This document shows, piece after piece, positions 6,256-14,076 of a DNA stretch of 19,236 nucleotides. A program made the position numbers and the translations under genes. How positions within the stretch are numbered: position 1 is the first letter of the stretch; every line of letters starts with the position of its first letter. The stretch is from Phycisphaerales bacterium (GTDB taxonomy: Bacteria > Planctomycetota > Phycisphaerae > SM23-33), in the NCBI GenBank assembly GCA_003485185.1, contig DNAS01000045.1, positions 30,193-49,428 of the forward strand. Direction: 5' to 3'. The notes beneath the pieces are model-generated. The model was not told where the DNA came from. It did no database searches and saw only the letters and a list, made by a program, of their open reading frames with translations.

Positions 6256-7731
6256 ATGCTGAACGTGAACGACTTCGGGGCCCAAGGCGTTGCCCGTCCC
6301 AGTCAGAAGCTGGAACTGACGAACCTTGAATACAAGTGGATTCGCTACCCTTCGGGCACGAAAGAGACAATCTACGCACCAAGCCCCAGCGCCGTGTATG
6401 ACTCGGTGGGCATTCAACGGGCCATCGACGCCGCCTGGGCCGCCGACGGGGGCACCGTGGTAGTTCCAGCCGGCGACTACCTCGTCGCGCCGATCGAGCT
6501 CAAGAGCCGGGTGTGTCTGCACCTGGAAGCCGGCGCGCGGCTCTGGGGCAGCCCCCTGCTCTCAGACTACCATTGCCCGCCCGGCGAGTTCTCGCCGCAC
6601 TTTCCGACCGAGCGGGGGACAAGCCACTTTCACGGGATCGTCTTGGGGGGCTTCCGGCCTCTGATCTGGGCTGACAACGCCGAGGACGTGGCGATCACGG
6701 GCATGGGCCAGATCAACGCCCAGTCGCCCCAGTGGGTCATCCCCTGGATGAACAGCCGTCCGACGAGTTGGGACAGCCTCATGGGGCAGCGGCCGAAGGA
6801 CACAGTGAGTTTCTACCGCTGCCGGCGCGTTCGGGTCGAATCGGTGCAGATTCTCCGCAGTCCCAGTTGGACGCTGGTTTTCGACACGTGTGACGGCGTG
6901 CAGGTTCGGGGCTTGCGGTTGCGCAGCTTCGACGCCATCAATTCCGACGGGATCGATGTCGTGAACACCTCCAACGTCACCATCTCCGACTGCGATCTCT
7001 GGACAACCGACGACGCCATCTGCCTCAAGAACCTCATTGCCAACCACACGATGGGGAATATCGTCGTGACGAACTGCCTGATCCGCACGGCCTGCTGCGG
7101 CCTGAAGATCGGCACCGAGTCGATCGGAAATTTCCAGGACGTCACGTTCAGCAACGTCGTGATCTACAACCCCGACGGCGACATGAAGGGCGCCGAGGGC
7201 GGCGTCAACCTCTGCGCCGTGGATGGCGGATTCGTCCGCAACGTCAACGTCAGCAACATCGTCATGCGAAACGTCGATTGCCCGTTCTTCCTGCTGGGCA
7301 GTTGCCGGACGGGCAAACAACAAGCGATGCGGACGCCGCGAAGCGGCCGGATGGAGCGGATTTCCCTCAGCAACATCCAGGCGGACGGCGCGCGGCACAC
7401 GTCTTGGATCGTCGGGCGGGCCGACGAGCCCATCCGCGATGTGCGGCTGAGCAACATCGACATCCGCAAGACGCGGGACTTTTACGACGCGCCGATCACC
7501 GCGCCCGTCCCGGAACTGCCGGAGGCTTATCCTTCGCCCTGCCGGTTCGGGCGACGGCACCAGGGCGACGACCTTCCGGCTTTCGGCCTGTACCTGCGGC
7601 ACGTGCGGCGCATCGGCGTTCGCGACTTCCGCCTGGACAGCGCGGCTCAGGACTGCCGGCGGTTCATCGTCCAGGAACAATGCAAGGATGTGTCACTCCA
7701 GGACTGCTGGACCAACCTCCCGGCTGATTAG
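6256..7731 (+). CDS. GH28-family (polygalacturonase-like) right-handed beta-helix protein
   Basis: A 491-residue protein starting at ATG 6256, with AGGA eight nt upstream. The N-terminus has the usual GH28 entry: NVNDFGAQG, then DSVGIQRAIDAAWAADGGTVVVPAGDYL (about 50-76) and LHLEAGARLWGS (88-99). The active-site region shows N229-S-D-G-I-D234 (family NTD motif) and T-D252-D253 with K258 (family DD motif). In place of the canonical GHG motif there is C-C-G-L-K-I-G-T-E-S (280-289), so the usual His is missing, and no clear RIK motif is present. Repeating NVxxSNIxxR units mark the beta-helix coils. There is no signal peptide, suggesting cytoplasmic action on imported oligosaccharides. Family members hydrolyse galacturonan or rhamnogalacturonan linkages; with the altered motif the substrate and even the activity are uncertain. 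It is divergent from lacI and probably regulated by it. Confidence 0.88.
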   Translation: MLNVNDFGAQGVARPSQKLELTNLEYKWIRYPSGTKETIYAPSPSAVYDSVGIQRAIDAAWAADGGTVVVPAGDYLVAPIELKSRVCLHLEAGARLWGSPLLSDYHCPPGEFSPHFPTERGTSHFHGIVLGGFRPLIWADNAEDVAITGMGQINAQSPQWVIPWMNSRPTSWDSLMGQRPKDTVSFYRCRRVRVESVQILRSPSWTLVFDTCDGVQVRGLRLRSFDAINSDGIDVVNTSNVTISDCDLWTTDDAICLKNLIANHTMGNIVVTNCLIRTACCGLKIGTESIGNFQDVTFSNVVIYNPDGDMKGAEGGVNLCAVDGGFVRNVNVSNIVMRNVDCPFFLLGSCRTGKQQAMRTPRSGRMERISLSNIQADGARHTSWIVGRADEPIRDVRLSNIDIRKTRDFYDAPITAPVPELPEAYPSPCRFGRRHQGDDLPAFGLYLRHVRRIGVRDFRLDSAAQDCRRFIVQEQCKDVSLQDCWTNLPAD

Positions 7732-7833
7732 GTGCAACCACCCCTCCGCACCAATCTGAAATCAAAAATGGAAAGGTTCGCGCTCACACGGCGTGGTTTG
7801 GGGCGTTCCGGGAGACGGCCTGGGAGAGAGCAC

Positions 7834-7880
7834 AGCGGGCGATGGGACTCGAACCCACAACAGCCAGCTTGGAAGGCTGC
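7834..7880 (-). pseudogene. 3' half of a tRNA-Gly(TCC) gene; likely attachment-site remnant
   Basis: Read on the minus strand, this has the anticodon loop CTTCCAA (anticodon TCC) with stem GCAGC/GCTGG (four of five pairs), variable loop CTGTT, a full T arm GTGGG-TTCGAGT-CCCAT and the 3' acceptor strand CGCCCGC followed by T. The matching 5' acceptor strand GCGGGCG and a proper D arm are absent upstream. An intact anticodon-to-3' end with the 5' half missing is the signature of an att site left by a tyrosine-recombinase element. By orientation the element would extend rightwards from here, towards an intact tRNA-Gly on the minus strand, and none is present in this window. Confidence 0.75.
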
Positions 7881-8105
7881 GACCACTGCGACGTAGGTAT
7901 TGATGGGACAGAAGTTACAACCGACCCCACACACACTTGCACCACTGCTTGCACCATCAAACCCGAAAACGGCCATCAGACTCCCCCCGAAGCTTCCGTA
8001 AATGGCCATAACGTCGATGAACTCGTAGCGCTCGCCCAAGTGATAGCGAGTCTCTGTGCCGATGATCGGGCAAGGTTGGCCGCAATGCTGAAGACCATCG
8101 TGTGA
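7869..8105 (+). CDS. Possible small or beheaded ORF emerging from the tRNA-Gly fragment
   Basis: An open frame runs rightwards from inside the tRNA fragment (in-frame ATG at 7842, TTG at 7869) to TGA at 8103-8105. The first part is what antisense tRNA sequence always encodes and is probably meaningless. The C-terminal half is more protein-like: a Thr/Cys-rich segment, ENGHQTPPEASVNGH, then an amphipathic helix VDELVALAQVIASL and DDRARLAAML. No ribosome-binding site or independent start is visible. It may be the 3' end of a gene whose front was lost by recombination at the tRNA site. I do not recognise a family. Confidence 0.25.
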   Translation: MEGCDHCDVGIDGTEVTTDPTHTCTTACTIKPENGHQTPPEASVNGHNVDELVALAQVIASLCADDRARLAAMLKTIV

Positions 8106-8225
8106 GGCCTGTTGCCGCGCACCACGTATTAGAAAATTTTCAGTACGATGCACGTAGTCCTTTGGCCAGCCTCTTCTATGCGCTTCGCGTTCCTCAAGCC
8201 GGAGTTTTGGCTAGAGCGCATTGCG

Positions 8226-8950
8226 TTAGCATGTAGCGTATCCGCAGTTTTGAAAGACTCCTCGGCAGTCACTTGGGGTGATCCTCTCGAGTCCGGTTGC
8301 GATCGCATCGCAGAGGGCGTCGAATGTGCGGGCATCGACCGATCGCAGGTGCGTCTTGAGCTTGGACCAGAGGTTCTCGATCGGGTTGAAGTCCGGGGAG
8401 TACGGCGGCAGATAGAGCACCGTTGCGCCAGTTGCTTCGATCGCTTGCCGGACACCAGCGGCCTTGTGCGGCTGAAGATTGTCCATGACCACGATGTCGC
8501 CAGGACGCAGCCGTGGAGCCAGCGCCTGCTCCACGTAGGCCAGGAACACCTCGCGGTCTGTTGGGCCATCGAAGGCAGCAGGTGCAAACGCGCCTCGCAG
8601 GCCGACGGCAGAGAGGATCGTGGTAGTCTTCCAGTGCCCGTGCGGCACCTTGGCCACCAGACGCTGTCCGATGAGGCTGCGCCCGCGCAGGCGGCACATG
8701 TTCGTCTGAGCGCCGCTTTCATCAAGAAACACGAGGCGATCGGGGTCTATGCCTTCGAGCTGCCTGTGCCACTGCTGTCGCAATTGCTGGACGTCCGGCC
8801 GGTCTTGCTCGGAGGCGTGCAGGACTTTTTTTTTAAGCTGAGCTTCATGCGCTGCAACGCGCGGCAGAGGTTCGACAGTGGCCCCGACGTGACAATATTG
8901 ATGATGGATGCCGCAACGGCTTCGCCTGACCTGCTCCCGCCAGCCACCTT
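8226..8950 (-). pseudogene. IS630-family transposase remnant (N-terminally truncated)
   Basis: The readable frame gives the catalytic half of an IS630-type DDE transposase: the linker LKKKVLHASEQDRPDV, then VFLDESGAQTN (first Asp), GDIVVMDNLQPHK (second Asp) and YLPPYSPDFNPIENLW (Glu, 34 residues after the second Asp), ending FQNCGYATC. Residues just upstream of the linker are in another frame (NLCRALQRMKLSLKKK), and the switch falls on a run of nine A (minus strand of 8826-8834). Reading both parts needs a -1 shift, as is known for the IS630 family. The N-terminal HTH domain, normally about 100 residues, is missing: upstream of about 8950 the sequence encodes a different small protein. I found no convincing terminal inverted repeats. 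It is probably a dead, end-deleted insertion. Confidence 0.75.
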
Positions 8951-9192
8951 GCCGTCCGCCGGGCCAAATCCGGTCCTCCAAAGTACTCGATCAGGATCTC
9001 GTGCACCGGGATGTTCCCGGCCGTGTTCTTCGGCATGTATCGTTCCACCCCCCTCTGGCCCGGCACGCTGGCGATCCCCACCATCAGATCCTCATACTGC
9101 GTCAGGACATACGGCCCGATCCGCTCGGTCTTCCGGTCGGATCCCGGGACGACCACCTTGCCCGCCTTCTTGTTCGTCTTCTTGCCGGCCAT
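8845..9192 (-). pseudogene. Small unknown gene, 3' end apparently replaced by IS630 sequence
   Basis: Starts at ATG 9192, nine nt after GGAAGGAG; ATG 9201 abuts that site and is less likely. The product begins with a Lys-rich stretch (MAGKKTNKKAGK), then GPYVLTQYEDLMVGIASVPGQRG, YMPKNTAGNIPVHEILIEYFGGPDLARRTARWL. This looks like genuine protein of moderate complexity. From about residue 85, at the point where transposase sequence starts in the other frames, it turns into low-quality Ser/Arg text and ends at 8845. I infer that the true C-terminus was lost when the IS630 copy inserted or deleted. I recognise no family or motif. It has no partner gene close by; the next upstream gene on this strand is the zinc-ribbon ORF 344 bp away. 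Confidence 0.5.
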
Positions 9193-9536
9193 CTTGTCCA
9201 TCTCCTTCCGAGGTAAATCGCCACCACCCATGAAAACACATATCGGTGCGGCTCCATAACATGGGGGGCTGTTGCGCCGAGCTGACCCGCCTAGCGTGTT
9301 TTTCGCGCAAGCCCTTTTCGCCCCCGGAGGGCTCCAATGTGTGTCCACCCTGCTCGCCACATTTCTTTTAACTATCAGGCCGCAAGGAAGTTAATATTTT
9401 TAAGCGTCCCCCGTTTTACGAGACCCCACCTCTCGTTTTTCCCTAGTCGACCGTACTGATGTTAAATTGGGTAAATTAAAAACGCCCAAAATCGTTCCTG
9501 CAGAGTTCTATTAGAAAGCCCCGTATGGAGAAGCGC
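9193..9536. other. AT-rich intergenic stretch in the island
   Basis: No gene is visible. The part from about 9360 to 9530 is clearly more AT-rich than its neighbours (runs such as TTAATATTTTTAA and GTAAATTAAAAA). A plus-strand stem ACGAGA/TCTCGT (9418-9436, 7-nt loop) followed by TTTTT resembles a weak terminator but has no plus-strand gene upstream. A promoter for the small gene at 9192 should lie here; I cannot pick one with confidence. Confidence 0.4.
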
Positions 9537-9752
9537 TCATATATCCCCGCTAATAGTTTCCCCCATAGCTTTCAGTTCCTCTAATCCATGGCCGGGCCAG
9601 GTCCGGGACCAGCCGCACCAGCACCGTTCCAGGCTCTGATGGTTCTCGCAGTCTTGGCAGACCCAGCAGGCACAGTCCTTGCGGTAGACCATGAGACCCC
9701 CGCAGTCCGGACAGGTTTCGGGGGGATTATTGGGGGATGTCTCTTGCCTCAC
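9537..9752 (-). CDS. Zinc-ribbon micro-protein
   Basis: A 71-residue frame from GTG 9752 to 9537. It has eight cysteines: C14-P-D-C17, C27-A-C29, C32-Q-D-C35 and C44-W-C46. The two CxxC pairs 15 residues apart (CPDCGGLMVYRKDCACWVCQ) make a typical zinc ribbon, and the later CxC may belong to a second site. The Cys spacing and composition argue strongly for a real protein, although there is no clear ribosome-binding site and the start is uncertain (a stop lies seven codons upstream). Function unknown. Small zinc ribbons of this kind can be nucleic-acid-binding adaptors or detached modules of larger enzymes. It is followed by the AT-rich stretch and preceded, on the same strand, by the methyltransferase 50 bp away, so the two may be co-transcribed. 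Confidence 0.6.
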   Translation of the reverse strand: MRQETSPNNPPETCPDCGGLMVYRKDCACWVCQDCENHQSLERCWCGWSRTWPGHGLEELKAMGETISGDI

Positions 9753-9802
9753 CCATCTGGGGACTGGGCTTCATGGTCAAGAGCGGGAGACCGAGGACTG
9801 CG

Positions 9803-10543
9803 TCAAGCCTTCGCGACGAGGACCAGCTCTTCCGAAACGGAACGGTCAAACTCGTGGAACTGCCAGCCGTCGTACAACTTCGGCGGGCGGAAGCCGGCGC
9901 CCGTGAACGCCTCGCAAAGCCGCTGGGCCCGATAAGGCCTCAGCTCCATCGAGTGCAATTTGTGCCGGCATCGCCCTTGTCGCCAATGCAGCTCCAGGAG
10001 GTTGAAGCGGACATTCTCCCGCAGGAAGTCGTAGAACCGCACGTATTCCGCGTCTCCGCTTCGGGTCACGCCGACGATTCGCTCCCGTCGCTCCAGGATG
10101 CGGTCGTAGTTGAGCAGGTGGACGACCGCGATGCCGCCAGCGGCCAGCAGTGCCCGGAAGCCTCGGATCGTCGCGTGCAATTGCGCATCGGTCAGCAGGT
10201 GGGGCAGCGAATTGCCCAGGCACAGGATGGCGTGGAACGGCCCGGCCGGGCTCTGCGCGATGGTTTCCATCGGGGCGTGGAGCCATTCGATGTGGCGGCC
10301 CGCCTCGCCGGCCTGCTTCCTCGCTTCCCGAAGCATCGCCTGGGAGGCGTCCGCGGCAACGACCTGGACGCCCCGTTCGGCCAGCGCACGTGCGTGAAGG
10401 CCCGTGCCGCAGGCCACGTCCAAGACCCGCCGCACGCGATGGGACTTTGTCAGCCAAGCCGCCAACCGCCGCGCCGCGTCGGCCCGCGCGGCGCCGGCGA
10501 CGATCTCGTCGTACGAACCGGCTATCTCGTCGTAAAAGCCCAT
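9803..10543 (-). CDS. Class I SAM-dependent methyltransferase
   Basis: 246 residues from ATG 10543; an in-frame TTG at 10582 would add 13 residues, and neither start has a strong ribosome-binding site. The protein opens MGFYDEIAGSYDEIV, the usual N-terminus of small-molecule methyltransferases. Motif I is LDVACGTGLHA (41-51), the acidic ribose-binding VVAADAS (61-67) follows, then FHAILCLGNSLPHLL (motif IV region) and LLAAGGIAVVHLLNY (motif V/VI). This arrangement matches Methyltransf_11/25-type enzymes that methylate small molecules; the acceptor cannot be predicted. The C-terminal half is beta-rich, as in related ubiquinone/glycine-type methyltransferases. It appears complete, and sits between mobile-element genes as probable cargo or as chromosomal sequence caught between insertions. 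Confidence 0.85.
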   Translation of the reverse strand: MGFYDEIAGSYDEIVAGAARADAARRLAAWLTKSHRVRRVLDVACGTGLHARALAERGVQVVAADASQAMLREARKQAGEAGRHIEWLHAPMETIAQSPAGPFHAILCLGNSLPHLLTDAQLHATIRGFRALLAAGGIAVVHLLNYDRILERRERIVGVTRSGDAEYVRFYDFLRENVRFNLLELHWRQGRCRHKLHSMELRPYRAQRLCEAFTGAGFRPPKLYDGWQFHEFDRSVSEELVLVAKA

Positions 10544-10792
10544 GTCCAATCCATTAGGAAAATCAATATCTGTTTCCAACAACGGCTCTACCCACCAACA
10601 TGGAGGTTCCGGGCGTCAAGAGCTGTTGAACAAGGACGGAAGGATGGCGACGACTCAGCGAGATTCCTTTCGCCGCAGTCATTGAAGTGTTTTCGGGATG
10701 TCAGGGAACGTCCTTGCTTGGAGGATCATCCGTAGGGCGCATAGTGTCCCCATCGCCTTCGCAGGCTATCATCTTCGCACGATATATCCTTG

Positions 10793-12016
10793 TCAGCCAG
10801 CTAGACCGGGTGGTGCCCTGGGAACAATGAATCCTTCGTCTGTTCGTATGAATTCAACAAGATCCTCCCACCGGTCGCGGATGAAGCCTAGGTCGGGATG
10901 CCACAGGATCTCAAGCTCCATCTCGTTGTTGCACTCACGACATACCAGAGGATCACGACCACAGAGATTTAGCAGCAGAGCCCGATAAGGGATCCGCCGC
11001 CGTCTGTGCGGAAGCTCCGCACTTTGGGAAGATGCCTGCCGGCGGGTGATCTGTTCTCTAGCGATGGTGTATCGTCGGTTGCTGTGAAGACCCGCGTGAC
11101 GAATGCGAATAAAACTTTTGGGAAGGATGTGTTCCACCATCTGGGCAACGAAATCTCTCGCAGCCATTGTCCTGGTCGCGACTTTATTACTTGTGAAATC
11201 CCAGTAGCGGTAACGCACGTTTTTCCCGTCGTAGTATATGATGCGGTTCGGTGAAATAATCGGCGCCCCTAAATACTTGGAGATGTATCGAGCGGTACGC
11301 CGCTCCCCGTGACCGATCTCTTTATTCTCGACACGAACGAAAAAACCACCGGGGTGTCGACGCCGCAGCTCTTCCACGGTTGCATGGATCTTCAGGTCGT
11401 CCACGTTCTGCGAAACCATCCGCAGGAGCGCCTCTCCCCAAACCTTGCGAAACAAAGGGTAGGACGGGACGGTGCTCCGATACATGCGGCCGTCACGGCC
11501 AATGCCCCCGAGTGTAACCAGTACATGTACGTGTAAATGCAAATTCCCCGCTCGTCCTTGGCTATGCAAAACGGCGATTGTTCCGATCTCAAGATCTTTA
11601 CGGCGAGTGTTCTTTCGAAAGACCTCCGCCAAGGTTCTATGGGCAATGCGAAGTAGTTCGCCTAAAAGTTTTGGGTTTCTGCAGTGGACGCGGAGTTCTT
11701 CGGGCACCGTCAGAATGACTTGCCGATATCGCATGCCCGGTAGAAGCCTGCTGGCGATGAATTCGGACCATTCCAAAGCCCGTCGTTTGGCGCAAGTAGG
11801 GCAAAACTGGGTTTTGCAAGTGAAGGATACAAGGCGTGTTTGGCCACAGCGCGTACATCGATATTTCGCGAAGCCCATCCTATCAGCATCGCCACATCGG
11901 AGTGTATTGCCCACAACACGCCGATGCCACAGAGTGTTAAACCGCGGATTCGACCGTAACACATCCGGCCAGTGCTGCCCGACAATCTCCTTTAACAAAT
12001 CGTTGCGTCGGGACAT
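10793..12016 (-). CDS. IS91-family Y2 rolling-circle transposase
   Basis: 407 residues from ATG 12016, preceded by GGAG nine nt upstream. The N-terminus has a Cys-rich zinc-binding module (C54-T-R-C57, C67, C72-P-T-C75) as in IS91 TnpA. The HUH motif is H160-L-H-V-H164 within GNLHLHVHVLVTLGG. Two tyrosines spaced by three residues, Y244-I-S-K-Y248, are the Y2 nucleophile pair. Later come a basic stretch (IRHAGLHSNRR) and a second CxxC (LVCRECNNEMELE) near the C-terminus, also usual for the family. These enzymes move DNA by single-stranded rolling-circle transfer and may mobilise adjacent genes by one-ended transposition. Length and motifs suggest it is intact. A strong hairpin at 12028-12053, upstream of the start, may be part of the element end. 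Its base composition looks less GC-rich than the flanking chromosome. Confidence 0.92.
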   Translation of the reverse strand: MSRRNDLLKEIVGQHWPDVLRSNPRFNTLWHRRVVGNTLRCGDADRMGFAKYRCTRCGQTRLVSFTCKTQFCPTCAKRRALEWSEFIASRLLPGMRYRQVILTVPEELRVHCRNPKLLGELLRIAHRTLAEVFRKNTRRKDLEIGTIAVLHSQGRAGNLHLHVHVLVTLGGIGRDGRMYRSTVPSYPLFRKVWGEALLRMVSQNVDDLKIHATVEELRRRHPGGFFVRVENKEIGHGERRTARYISKYLGAPIISPNRIIYYDGKNVRYRYWDFTSNKVATRTMAARDFVAQMVEHILPKSFIRIRHAGLHSNRRYTIAREQITRRQASSQSAELPHRRRRIPYRALLLNLCGRDPLVCRECNNEMELEILWHPDLGFIRDRWEDLVEFIRTDEGFIVPRAPPGLAG

Positions 12017-12027
12017 CGGATTTTTCT

Positions 12028-12053
12028 CCGACGGGCGCGGTCCCAGCCGTCGG
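12028..12053. repeat. Hairpin 12 bp upstream of the IS91 transposase start
   Basis: CCGACGG (12028-12034) and CCGTCGG (12047-12053) form a perfect 7-bp stem with a 12-nt loop. The same stretch holds an imperfect direct repeat CCG-A/T-CGGGCGC. IS91 elements carry subterminal palindromes at the terIS end, upstream of the transposase, so this is a candidate terIS hairpin. It could equally affect translation of the transposase. Confidence 0.4.
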
Positions 12054-12273
12054 GCGCTACAGGCACCTACGGGGGCAGGGCTTTGCCCTCAATCAGCCGG
12101 GAATTCCTCGGAGTCGGACGAGACCTGAGATGGCACTGGCAGAGGGCGGTATGGACTGGGGCAAAAGGCTGCGGATTTCCTCAAGGGCGAGGAGGGGGAG
12201 GTAGCGGGGGGAGATGGTGAAATATTGGCCGGACACGCCGGAAGCTCAGGGCATTAAACGGCTTAGCGTGCGA

Positions 12274-13773
12274 TCAGGGAAGCTCATTCAGGTCTTCCAG
12301 TTCGCCGTATCGACGTATGTGTCCGCATGGGAGCATACGAATGATCAAAACGTCATCGGGGCCATTGTCAAACTCGATATCACTCACGCGCTTATGACAA
12401 TCCGGGCAATACTGTGGGTCTTTTTGGAGGGTTCCCCCGAGAATGTCCGGATCAAGGTCAATAATCGACAGGGCACTTTTGTCGGTCCCGTGTCGGGACG
12501 GGGGAGATTTCTGACCCTGCCGCCGGTCTGGACACTTGTTCTTCAAGGAGGCGCCCGCGCCGGATTTGCGTTTGCGATCCTCCTTGCGGGTCGCGTCGTC
12601 CATCTGCCGGTAGAGCTCCAGGCAATACGGGATGGTGTACAGCTTCCACGAATCCTCCCGGGGCACGTTGTGGAACTTCAGCGTGATGTTGATGACTATT
12701 TCCCGCAGTGGGCAGAGGGTCAACGGCGCCAGACCCGCCAGATACTCCTGCGGCATATAGTAACGGTCGAACATCAGCGCCTCGGTGGGGCTAAGTTCCC
12801 CAGCGAGTGACCTCCTGACCGCCCGCAGGATCCGGCACCAGCATCGCGATACCGTCCACAAGGAATCTGCCGCTAGGCAGAGAAGGTCTCTGTGAAATTG
12901 CCGCCTGCTCACTGGCGATCCCGACCTGCCCCACAGGTCCGCGTATCCGCGGTTATGTATACCGGCAAATACCTTCGACAAGTCCTTGGTCTCATCGATC
13001 GCCACCTTCCGCAGATGTGTCGCAAGCAATCTCGCTGTGTCGCCCCATCTGGCCCGCTGAATCTCCTGCCTCTTCGCATTCAGGTCAAGGATGGACCCGA
13101 TCACGGCCTTTCGCACCCGTTCCCTGGACCACCTGCGCCTCCGATGTTGCGCAAACTCTTCTGCTTGCCACAGCACTGCGGAATCCAGCGGGCCAATATT
13201 ATGGTCTCCATATATCGGCTCGGTAACCTGGCGGAACTGGTAGGTTCGGCAGCGCGTAAGGTCTTCGTCGGCATCATCCGACCTATCCTTCCCCTTCCCG
13301 AAACGTCCCGGTGGATGGCCCCGGCTCGCATCGTTACAGTCCAGCGGTTCGGCAAGATGCGATGGCATCAGGGACGCCGCGCCTTCAGACGGCTCGTAGT
13401 CCCTCATGGTCCGGTAGCGACGCGTCCGGAACGCCTGCATCCTGGGCATCAGAACGCCATAAACGTAGAGCTCAAGCAGTTCCAGATCTGAGATTGACCC
13501 ACGGGCGGTATCGTACCTGGCCCCACGCCAGAGATAACCCATCTTGGCGATCTCCACGACCATGTCTGACATGTGGACACAACCGTTTAGGCGGGGATGA
13601 AGATCGAACCTGCGACCGACGGGCAGGGGCAGGACGAGGAATCTGATGTCCCGAAGTCCGACCGCTCCCTTCGGAGGGTGCCATTCTGCGACGCTGTACT
13701 TCCTTCTGGTCTCGGCGTTGATATCGGGAAGTTCATCCGGGGCCAGCGGCCTGATGCTGACTTCTTCTGACAT
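12274..13773 (-). CDS. Orphan 499-residue protein with C-terminal Cys/His cluster
   Basis: ATG 13773 is preceded by GGAAAGGGA at a good distance, so I prefer it over the frame's upstream limit. I recognise no family. The N-terminal third (residues about 1-110) contains PLAPDELPDINAETRRKYSVAEW and a hydrophobic strand RFLVLPLPVG. A charged linker around 150-180 is rich in Asp, Arg and Gly. The middle is Arg-rich and helical (WSRERVRKAVIGSILDLNAK), followed by ALMFDRYYMPQEYLAGL. A basic linker (KEDRKRKSGAG) leads to a C-terminal module with C456-P-D-C459 and C483-G-H485, a likely zinc-binding knuckle. There is no signal peptide or membrane helix, so it is probably a cytoplasmic nucleic-acid- or protein-binding protein. 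It stands alone between the IS91 copy and the integration module, where mobile-element cargo often sits. A defence or element-maintenance role is possible but unsupported. Confidence 0.7.
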   Translation of the reverse strand: MSEEVSIRPLAPDELPDINAETRRKYSVAEWHPPKGAVGLRDIRFLVLPLPVGRRFDLHPRLNGCVHMSDMVVEIAKMGYLWRGARYDTARGSISDLELLELYVYGVLMPRMQAFRTRRYRTMRDYEPSEGAASLMPSHLAEPLDCNDASRGHPPGRFGKGKDRSDDADEDLTRCRTYQFRQVTEPIYGDHNIGPLDSAVLWQAEEFAQHRRRRWSRERVRKAVIGSILDLNAKRQEIQRARWGDTARLLATHLRKVAIDETKDLSKVFAGIHNRGYADLWGRSGSPVSRRQFHRDLLCLAADSLWTVSRCWCRILRAVRRSLAGELSPTEALMFDRYYMPQEYLAGLAPLTLCPLREIVINITLKFHNVPREDSWKLYTIPYCLELYRQMDDATRKEDRKRKSGAGASLKNKCPDRRQGQKSPPSRHGTDKSALSIIDLDPDILGGTLQKDPQYCPDCHKRVSDIEFDNGPDDVLIIRMLPCGHIRRYGELEDLNELP

Positions 13774-14076
13774 GGCGATCCCTTTCCGTCCAGCATTCGC
13801 GTCAATCGTATCGAATTTCCCCCGGCAATCCACCACTGTCTAGCGGCATACTATGCACGCTATCTTTCCAAATCCCATTGGGCCTGCATGTCCGCCACGT
13901 CCCACAACTACTTGAATACTAAACGCTTAGCGCTCGACAGCGTCCGATCGGCATTCCGAGGAATTCCCGGCAGTAAAAAGGGCCTAGTTGGCCGCCTTGG
14001 AGTCCAACGCACGTCTCCTGGCCTGGGCTTCTTTCGGACCAACCCGCCTGTATTGGGAATGCGGACTGGCCCAGCG
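13774..14076. other. Divergent region between the orphan gene and the HTH gene
   Basis: About 300 bp with no gene I can support. A frame stays open from 13888 into the HTH gene, but its first 60 residues look like non-coding translation. The stretch contains a short dyad CGCTTAGCG (13924-13932) and a plus-strand TTGAAT near 13913 without a matching -10. Both divergent genes should have promoters here; neither is clear. Confidence 0.4.

Larger units (their letters stand above)
7732..8225. other. Junction region between GH28 and the IS630 remnant
   Basis: About 490 bp without a secure gene. After the GH28 stop is a weak GGTGC/GCACC stem (7731-7752) without a T tract, then an A-rich AATCAAAAATGG stretch, then the tRNA-Gly 3' half (7834-7880). 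A plus-strand open frame runs out of the tRNA fragment to 8105. From 8106 to 8225 I see only sequence leading to the end of the IS630 remnant. Confidence 0.5.

Noticed and set aside
6562..7680. Minus-strand open frame within GH28
   Set aside because: Asp/Val/His-rich shadow translation opposite a gene with clear GH28 motifs.
7834..7910. Intact tRNA-Gly gene
   Set aside because: The GCGGGCG 5' acceptor strand and a pairing D arm are missing upstream of the anticodon stem, so only the 3' half is present.
7728..8153. Minus-strand frame of 141 codons after GH28
   Set aside because: It reads through the tRNA-Gly fragment (typical GFESHRPL translation) and has no start site or domain.
9418..9440. 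Plus-strand terminator in the AT-rich island gap
   Set aside because: A 6-bp stem with five T fits loosely, but there is no plus-strand gene upstream to terminate.
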